Shown piece by piece: positions 1-5,237 of a stretch of 8,118 nt of DNA. The first letter of the stretch is position 1, and every line of letters starts with the position of its first letter. The stretch spans positions 1-8,118 of the forward strand of contig WFQV01000529.1 of NCBI GenBank assembly GCA_015486905.1, read 5' to 3'. A program made the position numbers and the translations under genes. This DNA is from Melioribacteraceae bacterium. Its GTDB lineage: Bacteria; Bacteroidota; Ignavibacteria; Ignavibacteriales; Melioribacteraceae. Under the pieces are notes generated by a model. That model made no database searches. It was given only the letters and a program-made list of their open reading frames with translations, and was not told the DNA's origin.

Positions 1-1661
1 GAGTCGGCAAGTTCGTTTTCTCCTAATATTTTTGCTCCTTTCGCAAGCAGACTTTTCCAGCGTAAGGCTTTTACGGAAATTAAATCTTGCTGAATCGTTG
101 CGGCTTTCGGTAAAGTAAGTCGTTTTGCCTTTTTCAGCAATTCCGTTACGCGAACAATTCTGTAAGGGTCGTAAAATCCCGGGATTTGATATTTCCAATT
201 GGGTGGAACAATCTGGTTGTTGCTTGTAGCAATAAAGTTCTGCTTGGGATTAAACACGAAAGGAGTTTCTTCAAACGGAACGTAGCCCTTCCAATTATAA
301 TGGGGGTCTTCACTGGGTAATTCTTTAAAAGTATTTTCAAATTCGCGGATAGGAATAGGAGCGCCCAATTGGTAGCCGATATTATTGCGCTTATCGGAAT
401 AAGTCCAATTAACATCCAAAGCGCCGAAAGAAGTAACCGTTTCCCTAAAGTCTGAAAAATTACGAATATCTTTAAGTTTGAATCCGGCGGAAATAATTTG
501 CGAGACGTCATAGTCCATTCCTGCCCATTTAAGTGTAAGAACGGAAGCAGAGTCTTTCTCAATCACATTACCGTGAGAGGTTTTCATTATATCCAAATAA
601 TAAGGTTTATCCCAACCCTTAACTAAAATCGAATCTTTTGTAATTTTTATTTTTTCATAGCCGTTCTGTGTGAGTACCGAAAGGGAGTCGTTGGGATTCA
701 ATTTTTCCCTGTAATAATCGTTCAAATCCACCGAAGCTACGGTAAAAGCATAAGCAGCGTTTCTATTGTGCCCCATTACGACGAAGGGAATAGAGGGGGC
801 GGTAATTCCCACAACGTCTGTTCCCTCGTTGGAATGTAGCCCGACCAAGTACCAAAATCCCGGAATTGAATTGATTTGCAAATGCGGGTCGCTCTCATGA
901 ATAGGTCTGCCCGAAAGAGTTTTTTGCGGTGCCGCCACCCAAGAATTGGAGGCAAAGGACATATTGTAAGCCAACGAAACCTGAGCAAGCAGTCCGTTCT
1001 TTTCGTCGAAAGGAACGGTTGAAGGAGACCAATTTTTGTAACGATGCATTAAATTAAAAACATCCTTGCCCAATTTATTTAAGAGTTCCGTGTACTGTCT
1101 ATCGTGGTCCATTAAATAATGAGCAAACCATGTTTGGTAAAGCATAATGGCAGCAATATGTTTCGGCTCCCATTTGGGCGGAGTCAATCCTAATATTACA
1201 AATTCCGGAGGCATGATTGTTTTTTGTTTAACCCATTCATTAATTCCGTCACAATAACTTTGAAGCAGTTCAAGTGAGCGGGGATCAAGATTTTTAATAT
1301 CTTTGTAAGCCTTTCTTGCAAAACCTAATTTCCTCTGTAAGACGTCGAATTTCAAAGCTCTTGCGCCGAAAATTTCGGAGAGGGTTCCGGTTGCCACTCT
1401 TCGTATTAACTCCATTTGGAAAAGTCTTTCGGATGCATGAACCCAGCCCAAGGCAAAGTACATATCCTTGTCCGTACTTGCCCAAATTTGCGGTACTGCC
1501 ATGCTGTCGTAATCAATTGTTACTTTCCTGCTTAACCCATTTACTTTGCGGCTTCCGTCGTAAGTTGCAACGGAGAAAGAAAGGATGAATCGTCCTGCGA
1601 ACCAAACAAGTAAAATCAGCAGGACAATTATTCCGGCAATCCATTTTAATGCTTTTTTCAT
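1..1661 (-). CDS. Penicillin acylase family protein (Ntn hydrolase), 3' end cut by window edge
   Basis: The frame from ATG at 1661 stays open to base 1 (553 residues). Family members run to about 750-800 residues, so roughly the last quarter lies outside the window. They are made as precursors that self-cleave into alpha and beta chains and hydrolyse amide bonds of acylated substrates (beta-lactams, N-acyl-homoserine lactones, acyl amino acids), usually in the periplasm. Residues 4-25 form a hydrophobic signal or signal-anchor. The alpha chain carries the family signature around ALGWVHASERLFQME. The cleavage site and nucleophile are in FASNSWVAAP, with Ser238 becoming beta Ser1. His260 in DPHL falls exactly at beta position 23, as in AHL/cephalosporin acylases (E. 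coli penicillin G acylase has Gln there). The oxyanion Asn is Asn481 or Asn482 in TSNNQI, followed by Arg501/Arg504. AGGGA (1671-1675) lies 9 nt before the ATG. The enzyme looks active; the substrate cannot be read from the sequence. Confidence 0.93.
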   Translation of the reverse strand, partial: MKKALKWIAGIIVLLILLVWFAGRFILSFSVATYDGSRKVNGLSRKVTIDYDSMAVPQIWASTDKDMYFALGWVHASERLFQMELIRRVATGTLSEIFGARALKFDVLQRKLGFARKAYKDIKNLDPRSLELLQSYCDGINEWVKQKTIMPPEFVILGLTPPKWEPKHIAAIMLYQTWFAHYLMDHDRQYTELLNKLGKDVFNLMHRYKNWSPSTVPFDEKNGLLAQVSLAYNMSFASNSWVAAPQKTLSGRPIHESDPHLQINSIPGFWYLVGLHSNEGTDVVGITAPSIPFVVMGHNRNAAYAFTVASVDLNDYYREKLNPNDSLSVLTQNGYEKIKITKDSILVKGWDKPYYLDIMKTSHGNVIEKDSASVLTLKWAGMDYDVSQIISAGFKLKDIRNFSDFRETVTSFGALDVNWTYSDKRNNIGYQLGAPIPIREFENTFKELPSEDPHYNWKGYVPFEETPFVFNPKQNFIATSNNQIVPPNWKYQIPGFYDPYRIVRVTELLKKAKRLTLPKAATIQQDLISVKALRWKSLLAKGAKILGENELAD

Positions 1662-1670
1662 ATGATTATT

Positions 1671-1675
1671 TCCCT
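1671..1675 (-). promoter_or_regulatory. Ribosome binding site of the acylase gene
   Basis: On the minus strand AGGGA stands 9 nt before the ATG at 1661, which supports that start. Only two bases separate it from the repeat that begins at 1678, so the promoter of the acylase must lie in or beyond the repeat. Confidence 0.6.
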
Positions 1676-1678
1676 ACG

Positions 1679-1742
1679 AAGTTTTGTCACGATTTTTCCC
1701 GCTGGTAGCGGGACAAGTAAAAAAAATCGCGCCAAAACACTT
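1679..1742. repeat. Long imperfect inverted repeat with nested hairpin in repeat copy A
   Basis: Outer arms AAGTTTTG (1679-1686) and CAAAACACTT (1733-1742, two extra bases) enclose CGATTTTT (1690-1697) pairing with AAAAATCG (1722-1729), and TCCCGCT (1697-1703) pairing with AGCGGGA (1707-1713) over a GGT loop. The pairs cannot all form at the one shared T, but a long stem with a small internal loop is possible. In copy B only the outer arms are well kept. Confidence 0.6.
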
Positions 1743-1760
1743 TAGTTTTTTCTCTCGTCC

Positions 1761-1786
1761 TAACCCCGAGCTGAAACTCGGGGTTA
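1761..1786. repeat. Perfect 10-bp stem-loop in repeat copy A
   Basis: TAACCCCGAG (1761-1770) and CTCGGGGTTA (1777-1786) are exact reverse complements around a CTGAAA loop. No clear T-run follows on either strand, so it is a poor intrinsic terminator. The matching part of copy B (about 7675-7702) no longer pairs. Confidence 0.75.
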
Positions 1787-1910
1787 ATGAAATGTTACTC
1801 ATGTAGAGCTTTGTTAAAATTATTTTGTACGCTTTGTTTTTCGGTAATCTGTAACAAGTCTCAACCTTAACCTCAACCTTTAAACAAAAAATAACAGAAC
1901 AATCATCCAT

Positions 1911-2031
1911 CCTGTCACGGCGTAGTCCCGATTTATCGGGACGAAGACGGACCTGTCACGGCGAAGTCAAGCGAAGCGCAGACGAAGACGGACCTGTCGC
2001 GACGAATCCCGACTTGTCGTGAGAAGGCGGA
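1911..2031 (+). repeat. Three tandem units of about 41 bp
   Basis: Units at 1911-1951, 1952-1992 and 1993-2031 (41, 41 and 39 bp) share CCTGTCRCG at the start and GACGAAGACGGA (GAGAAGGCGGA in the third) at the end, with variable middles. Unit 1 carries a perfect hairpin, GTCCCGA (1925-1931), TTTA loop, TCGGGAC (1936-1942). One more unit of exactly 41 bp is found at 7845-7885. There are no unique spacers, so this is not a CRISPR array. Confidence 0.8.
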
Positions 2032-2032
2032 T

Positions 2033-2056
2033 ATCCAACCATCCAACCATCCAATC
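2033..2056 (+). repeat. ATCCAACC octamer tandem repeat
   Basis: Three consecutive 8-bp units at 2033-2040, 2041-2048 and 2049-2056 (the last reads ATCCAATC). Short stretches of the same motif appear beside copy B near 7831-7846. It sits between the 41-bp units and an ATTCATCATTCATAATT tail (2073-2089). Confidence 0.7.
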
Positions 2057-2140
2057 AATCTACTCCTCACGCATTCATCATTCATAATTAATATTATTCG
2101 CTTGGGTGTCTTAAACTTAGTCATGTATGTTTCATTTTAG

Positions 2141-2170
2141 TTAAAAGTTTATTTTCGGATTTTTTAAAAT
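2141..2170 (+). promoter_or_regulatory. Possible sigma70-like promoter for the outer-membrane protein gene
   Basis: TTAAAA (2141-2146), an 18-bp gap and TAAAAT (2165-2170) resemble -35 and -10 boxes. A transcript would begin near 2177 and give a leader of about 70 nt before the ATG at 2249. In such AT-rich DNA this match could be chance, and the housekeeping promoter consensus of this organism is unknown. Confidence 0.25.
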
Positions 2171-2248
2171 AGGAATTTAAGGTTGATTAGGAAAGCGACG
2201 GTAAAATTTTTACACTTCCATTTTAAAAGGAATTCAATAAATTTAAAT

Positions 2249-2974
2249 ATGAACATAAAAATTTTTCTGACATTTTTCTTTTTGACTTTGTTTGCTTTGT
2301 ATTGTTCATCATATTCACAAAGCGCTCGCAGTAAATTTTCCGTCGGCGTGAACACAAGTTACACAACCACTTCAAAACTTTTCTTTAATCCCGAAGCTGA
2401 AGATTTGTTTCTTAAAAACGAATATTTCCCATTAAACGACATCTGGAGCGTTTCGTTCAATTTCCGTTACAGAATAAATAACAGTGTGATCGGTGAACTC
2501 AACATCGAACGAATCAGGAAAACCGCCATTGGTCAAAATATGGTGGCTGCTACTTCTTTAGGTACGAGAGCAGTAAAAGCCGAAGACGGCTACGAAATAT
2601 TCCCGATAGAGCTGAACTTACTTTACGTTCTTCCATTCTCAACGGAAACAATACAGATTTATATGGGTGGCGGCGTGGGGACATACTTCGGCAAACAAAT
2701 CAGGGCGTTCGGCAATGTGAAGACGGAAAGCCAGAATAAGAAATTCGCTTACGGCATTCAAGTCCTGACTGGAATTTCTTATTCGCTTTTTGATTTTCTT
2801 TCGGCAAGATTTGAAATGCGCTTCAGAGACCCGGAAATCAAATTAACTACAAAATACTTAAGTGAGACTGCCGTTTACAAAGGAAGAACTTACATATTGC
2901 CGAAAAACTCTTTCCACACAAAGGTTGACATAGACGGAGTAACCTTTACGTTCGGTCTTGCATTAAACTTTTAA
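2249..2974 (+). CDS. Outer-membrane beta-barrel protein, function unknown
   Basis: The 241-residue product starts with a Sec-type signal peptide (about residues 1-24, hydrophobic core IFLTFFFLTLFAL, likely cleavage near SYSQ). The rest alternates polar and aromatic residues as in a small barrel of perhaps eight strands, with turns such as IQIYMGGGVGTYFG, and ends in Phe, the usual C-terminal signal for BAM-dependent insertion. Cys19 does not sit in a convincing lipobox. A TTG at 2183 is in frame and has AGGA 8 nt before it, but would add 22 residues before the signal peptide; AGGA lies 17 nt before the ATG at 2249, too far. I prefer the ATG for the signal-peptide fit. The gene converges on the YbjQ gene and stands alone on its strand. 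No ligand or role can be assigned. Confidence 0.8.
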   Translation: MNIKIFLTFFFLTLFALYCSSYSQSARSKFSVGVNTSYTTTSKLFFNPEAEDLFLKNEYFPLNDIWSVSFNFRYRINNSVIGELNIERIRKTAIGQNMVAATSLGTRAVKAEDGYEIFPIELNLLYVLPFSTETIQIYMGGGVGTYFGKQIRAFGNVKTESQNKKFAYGIQVLTGISYSLFDFLSARFEMRFRDPEIKLTTKYLSETAVYKGRTYILPKNSFHTKVDIDGVTFTFGLALNF

Positions 2975-2986
2975 TTTTTAAATTAA
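2971..2986. terminator. AT-only inverted repeat between convergent genes, weak terminator candidate
   Basis: TTAATTT (2971-2977), two bases, then AAATTAA (2980-2986) form a perfect 7-bp inverted repeat overlapping the stop codon of the outer-membrane protein gene. The stem has no G or C, so any hairpin is weak. It lies in the 50-bp gap (2975-3024) before the convergent YbjQ gene; I see no better terminator there. Confidence 0.25.
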
Positions 2987-3024
2987 CCTTTACTTACCCA
3001 AACGCTTTTTCAGTTTAATAATAT

Positions 3025-3339
3025 TCATTCAACATAAACAGCCGTTCCATAAACCAAAATTTCCGCAGCACTTTGCATTATGTAGCTTGTGGAGAAACGG
3101 CAATTAATAACCGCATTCGCACCGAGCGCTTGCGCTTCTTTAATCATCCTGTCCAACGCTTGCTCTCGGGACTCTGCCATTAGTTTTGTGTACTCTTCTA
3201 TTTCACCGCCAAGCATATTTTTAATTAATGCTACAATGTCCTTAAAAATAAATCTTGCTCTGATTGTGTTCCCTTTAACCAATCCCAGGGTCTTTGTTAT
3301 TTTTTTACCTTCAACGAAAGAAGCTGTTACAACGATCAT
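3025..3339 (-). CDS. YbjQ family (UPF0145/DUF74) protein
   Basis: The 104-residue product has the usual length and layout of the YbjQ family: N-terminal strand MIVVTASFVEGKKITKTLGLV, an amphipathic helix with the GG-x-EEY and R-x-A-L-D-R-M-x-x-E-A pattern (about 44-70), the conserved GANAV (73-77) and terminal GTAVYVE. Members are small cytosolic proteins, thought to form pentamers and described as putative heavy-metal-binding; their biochemical role is not settled. It is the last gene of the sigma/anti-sigma operon. Its ATG overlaps the anti-sigma stop in ATGA, and it has a full AAGGAG 8 nt upstream, the best ribosome binding site in the operon. This suggests it may be translated at a higher level than its two partners. 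A link between YbjQ and the sigma pathway is inferred from operon structure only. Confidence 0.92.
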   Translation of the reverse strand: MIVVTASFVEGKKITKTLGLVKGNTIRARFIFKDIVALIKNMLGGEIEEYTKLMAESREQALDRMIKEAQALGANAVINCRFSTSYIMQSAAEILVYGTAVYVE

Positions 3340-3782
3340 CTCTGAATCTCCTTGTATTTATCTTTTTTGTAAACGAATATTTTTTCACGAAACAGTGAAA
3401 CAAGTAAAATAATACCACCGAGAATTAGAGCAAAAATAGAATATTTAACTATGTCCGGTGTTTGAGTATCGGCAAGCAGTTCGTCTATTGCCTGTATTGC
3501 CGCATAGCTTAAAATCACAATGGAAGCAAGCGAAATTAAAATCCAAGCAATCCCCCGCTCGATGCGGTTGTAAACATTGAGCCAATAGCCGTCCCAAATT
3601 TCACCGGAAGGATTTTTTAATTCCATTTTATTTAACACCTCCTTAATGTGTTTTTGTTCTTCTAAATCATCTTTTAAGCCGGGATTGTTAGCTAAAATAT
3701 TATTCAGTTCGGAAAGCTCGGTCGGAGTAATTTCTTCCGACAAATATTTCTCGACTAACTCTATGTAACGTTCTTGATTCAT
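3336..3782 (-). CDS. Membrane-anchored probable anti-sigma factor without zinc motif
   Basis: The 148-residue product has a soluble N-terminus (1-76) starting YIELVEKYLSEEITPTELSEL, a helix pattern shared with anti-sigma N-domains, then a WDGYWLNVYNRIERG stretch and two hydrophobic segments (about 77-98 and 114-132) joined by a short acidic loop, with a basic C-terminal tail (132-148). By the positive-inside rule both ends face the cytoplasm. It has no cysteine, so it lacks the HxxxCxxC of zinc anti-sigma (ZAS) proteins. It overlaps the sigma gene in ATGA and is probably translated by coupled re-initiation, which would keep sigma and anti-sigma in step. The role is inferred mainly from position and topology: it would hold the sigma factor at the inner membrane until a signal arrives. 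With only about 15 residues outside, any signal must act within the membrane, through a partner or from the cytoplasm. Confidence 0.75.
   Translation of the reverse strand: MNQERYIELVEKYLSEEITPTELSELNNILANNPGLKDDLEEQKHIKEVLNKMELKNPSGEIWDGYWLNVYNRIERGIAWILISLASIVILSYAAIQAIDELLADTQTPDIVKYSIFALILGGIILLVSLFREKIFVYKKDKYKEIQR
3348..3353 (-). promoter_or_regulatory. Strong ribosome binding site for the YbjQ gene
   Basis: AAGGAG on the minus strand, 8 nt before the ATG at 3339, lies inside the last codons of the anti-sigma gene. It fixes the YbjQ start and contrasts with the weak or absent Shine-Dalgarno sites of the two upstream operon genes. Confidence 0.7.
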
Positions 3783-4327
3783 AAGTACTTCTTCATTTTT
3801 TCCGCTAATTTTTTTCTTGCGTAGTAAAGCCGGGACATTACCGTACCTTGAGGCAATTGCAAAACTTCCACTAATTGTTTGTAAGAATAATTTTCAAATT
3901 CTCTTAAGATTAAAATTTCCCTATCCTCCGGCTCCAGTTCAAAAAGAGCTTTGTGCAGTTTTTCCTTTAATTCTTTTTCTTCGGTAAATGTCTGCGGGTC
4001 GTTTTCCGAGACGGCTGTTTTACTTACAAAAATATTGTCCAAGGAAATATTTTTTCTGTTATCACGAATATAATTTAAGCATAAGTTCTTCAAAATAGTG
4101 TAGTACCAGGCGAAGAAATTCCTTTTCCGGTCGAACTTTTTGAAATGCTTGAAAGCCTTAATGAAAGCCCTTTGCGACATTTCCATTGCAACATCGTGGT
4201 TGCCTAAAATAGCAAGAGCGGCAAAATAGCCTTTTTTCATATTTGCTTTTACGTACACTTCAAATTCCTTTATTTCTCTTTCCGAAAGTTTCACTTGAAT
4301 TATTTTTTCATTATTATTTACACTCAA
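3779..4327 (-). CDS. RNA polymerase sigma-70 factor, ECF subfamily
   Basis: The 182-residue product has only regions 2 and 4. Region 2 spans about 25-92, with the core and -10 binding part at RNFFAWYYTILKNLCLNYIR. A charged linker (93-120) follows. Region 4 spans about 121-180, with LEPEDREILILREFENYSY followed by the helix-turn-helix QLVEVLQLPQGTVMSRLYYA that reads the -35 box. It binds core RNA polymerase in the cytoplasm and directs it to a small regulon. It is first in an operon with the probable anti-sigma factor (ATGA overlap) and YbjQ. The start is uncertain: TTG at 4327 is the first usual codon after an in-frame TAA at 4339-4337 and lacks a ribosome site; GTG at 4294 (residue 12) is the alternative. 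The next ATG (residue 30) would cut into region 2. The regulon is unknown; autoregulation is usual for this class. Confidence 0.9.
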   Translation of the reverse strand: MSVNNNEKIIQVKLSEREIKEFEVYVKANMKKGYFAALAILGNHDVAMEMSQRAFIKAFKHFKKFDRKRNFFAWYYTILKNLCLNYIRDNRKNISLDNIFVSKTAVSENDPQTFTEEKELKEKLHKALFELEPEDREILILREFENYSYKQLVEVLQLPQGTVMSRLYYARKKLAEKMKKYL

Positions 4328-4332
4328 AGATA
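4325..4332 (-). promoter_or_regulatory. Possible Bacteroidota-type -7 box at the start of the sigma gene
   Basis: TATCTTTG on the minus strand fits the Bacteroidota -7 consensus TAnnTTTG exactly, and TTTC (4356-4353) sits 20 bp upstream where TTTG would be expected. Its last three bases are the TTG proposed as start codon, so if the box is used, transcription begins inside the present reading frame and the GTG at 4294 is the true start. An 8-bp degenerate match can be chance. Confidence 0.35.
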
Positions 4333-4339
4333 AAATTTA

Positions 4340-4355
4340 TTCGATAACTAACGAA
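4340..4355. promoter_or_regulatory. Imperfect palindrome in the divergent gap, candidate operator
   Basis: TTCGATAACTAACGAA matches its own reverse complement at 12 of 16 positions and lies in the 58-bp space between the sigma gene and the divergent membrane protein gene. It could be an operator or part of an ECF promoter, but a chance origin is possible. Confidence 0.25.
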
Positions 4356-4385
4356 AATATTTTAGCTAACATTCAGGAAATTCAA

Positions 4386-4919
4386 ATGACAAAGTTTGGT
4401 TATCCCTTGCTTGCAAGAATCATTTACCGTCACGTCAATCTTATTTTAACGCCGGTATTATTAGCTTACGTAATAATCTCTTTCGGCGGAATATTTACCG
4501 ACAGCAAATACTGGATACCTTTTATAGTTAACCTTTTACTACTAATTGTTTTTAACAGATTTTATTTCAGAATGTACAAATATTTCCCCTTCGAGATTGA
4601 AGCTGACGAAGAGAAAATAATTTGTACTAATTTTATGAACAGGCGTAAAAAAGTAGAAATAAAATTTTCCGACATTACAAAAATAGAAGGGGGCGTTTTC
4701 TCAGGCAGTGCAATTAAACCTATTTACATCTATGAAGCAAGCAATGGAAACGTAATTGGAATAAATCCTCACCTAACGGATTTCAGTAAATTCGTAACAT
4801 TGCTCTTGACAAAAATTGACAGGCAACTTTACGAATCTCTTTTAACGCGAATGGAGAAACTCGGTGAGGCGGCATTGGAAATGAGGAACAAGAAGAAAAA
4901 TAAAAAAGCCCGCAAATAG
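4386..4919 (+). CDS. Two-TM membrane protein with probable PH-like domain, function unknown
   Basis: The 177-residue product has a short basic N-terminus, two membrane segments (about 17-36 and 42-58) with a brief loop, then a cytosolic part. Residues 66-145 show the strand pattern of bacterial PH-like domains that follow paired membrane helices: FPFEIEADEEKIICTNFM, KKVEIKFSDITKIEGG, KPIYIYEASNGNVIGINP, then a helix SKFVTLLLTKIDRQLYE. The similarity is judged from pattern, not from a search. The tail from about 166 is almost all Lys, Arg and Asn, and is encoded by bases that form the terminator of the convergent HU gene. AGGA (4375-4378) lies 7 nt before the ATG. It is divergent from the sigma operon across a 58-bp gap (4328-4385), so the two may share control. 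Its role is unknown. Confidence 0.75.
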   Translation: MTKFGYPLLARIIYRHVNLILTPVLLAYVIISFGGIFTDSKYWIPFIVNLLLLIVFNRFYFRMYKYFPFEIEADEEKIICTNFMNRRKKVEIKFSDITKIEGGVFSGSAIKPIYIYEASNGNVIGINPHLTDFSKFVTLLLTKIDRQLYESLLTRMEKLGEAALEMRNKKKNKKARK

Positions 4920-4925
4920 CGGGCT
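4896..4925 (-). terminator. Intrinsic terminator of the HU-family gene
   Basis: On the minus strand AGCCCGC (4925-4919), loop TATTT and GCGGGCT (4913-4907) make a perfect 7-bp GC-rich stem, followed by T-runs broken by one A (4906-4896). It starts 15 bp after the HU stop codon. On the plus strand the stem is followed by CGTTAAAAATTTTTC, a poorer tail, so plus-strand termination would be less efficient. The stop codon TAG of the plus-strand gene (4917-4919) lies in the loop and first stem base. Confidence 0.85.
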
Positions 4926-4940
4926 CGTTAAAAATTTTTC

Positions 4941-5237
4941 TTATTTCTTCTTTGGAGGATAAACTGCATCCTGACAAGTTTTTGATACTTTGAATTTAAC
5001 AACTTTCTTTGCCGGAATTACAATTTCTTCTCCGGTAGCGGGATTGCGTCCCTTTCTTCTCTTACGTGATGCTACATGAAGTTTCCCTAAACCGGGAATT
5101 GTGAAGCCGCGTTTGGCTTCCTTGTAAGATAACGCCACTAATTCATCTAAGAAGCCGTTAGCTACTTTTTTAGTTGTACCTAACTTTTTAGATAGGTGGT
5201 CAACTATTTGACCTTTAGTCATCGGTGCTTTTGCCAT
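4941..5237 (-). CDS. HU/IHF-family DNA-binding protein
   Basis: The 98-residue product is a nucleoid protein of the HU/IHF fold, which acts as a dimer that bends and packs DNA. The helical N-terminus (MTKGQIVDHLSKKLGTTKKV, about 6-25) and second helix (28-41) precede the signature GFTIPGLGKLHVASRKRR (44-61), the DNA-intercalating arm GRNPATGEEIVIPAK (63-77) with the key Pro in RNPATG, and the final helix FKVSKTCQDAV. The short basic tail YPPKKK and the length are normal for HU-like proteins. HU cannot be told from IHF subunits here, so no symbol is given. AAGGGG (5250-5245) lies 7 nt before the ATG. The gene appears monocistronic, with its own terminator. A weak promoter guess is TATTAA (5262-5257) with TTTAAT 17 bp upstream. 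T-runs at 5292-5340 lie 55-103 bp upstream and could act as UP elements. Confidence 0.95.
   Translation of the reverse strand: MAKAPMTKGQIVDHLSKKLGTTKKVANGFLDELVALSYKEAKRGFTIPGLGKLHVASRKRRKGRNPATGEEIVIPAKKVVKFKVSKTCQDAVYPPKKK

Larger units (their letters stand above)
1678..1909 (+). repeat. Dispersed intergenic repeat, copy A (hairpin module plus hexamer tract)
   Basis: This segment aligns nearly end to end with 7594-7832, same orientation. The best block, 1806-1867 against 7720-7781, is 62 bp with two mismatches; the left part is more diverged. In order it holds an imperfect inverted repeat (1679-1742), a perfect 10-bp stem-loop (1761-1786), the conserved core, a tract of TCAACC/TTAACC hexamers (1860-1882) and a short AT-rich stretch ending in CAGAACAATC. 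Reading frames through it are not kept in the second copy (the matching minus-strand frame there meets a stop), so it is not a coding remnant that I can support. No transposase or terminal duplication is visible. What it does is unknown. Confidence 0.85.

Noticed and set aside
1674..1910. Open minus-strand frame of 78 codons across repeat copy A
   Set aside because: The matching frame in copy B is interrupted by a stop codon, and the region is explained by hairpins and simple repeats.
1911..2031. CRISPR-like array
   Set aside because: The units are head to tail without unique spacers, divergence lies in the middle of each unit, and no cas gene is present.
1678..2090. Insertion sequence or IS remnant
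   Set aside because: No transposase fragment, no clear terminal inverted repeats at both ends and no target-site duplication visible.
3089..3412. Plus-strand ORF opposite the YbjQ gene
   Set aside because: It is the antisense shadow of a well-recognised protein family and has no ribosome site or family resemblance of its own.
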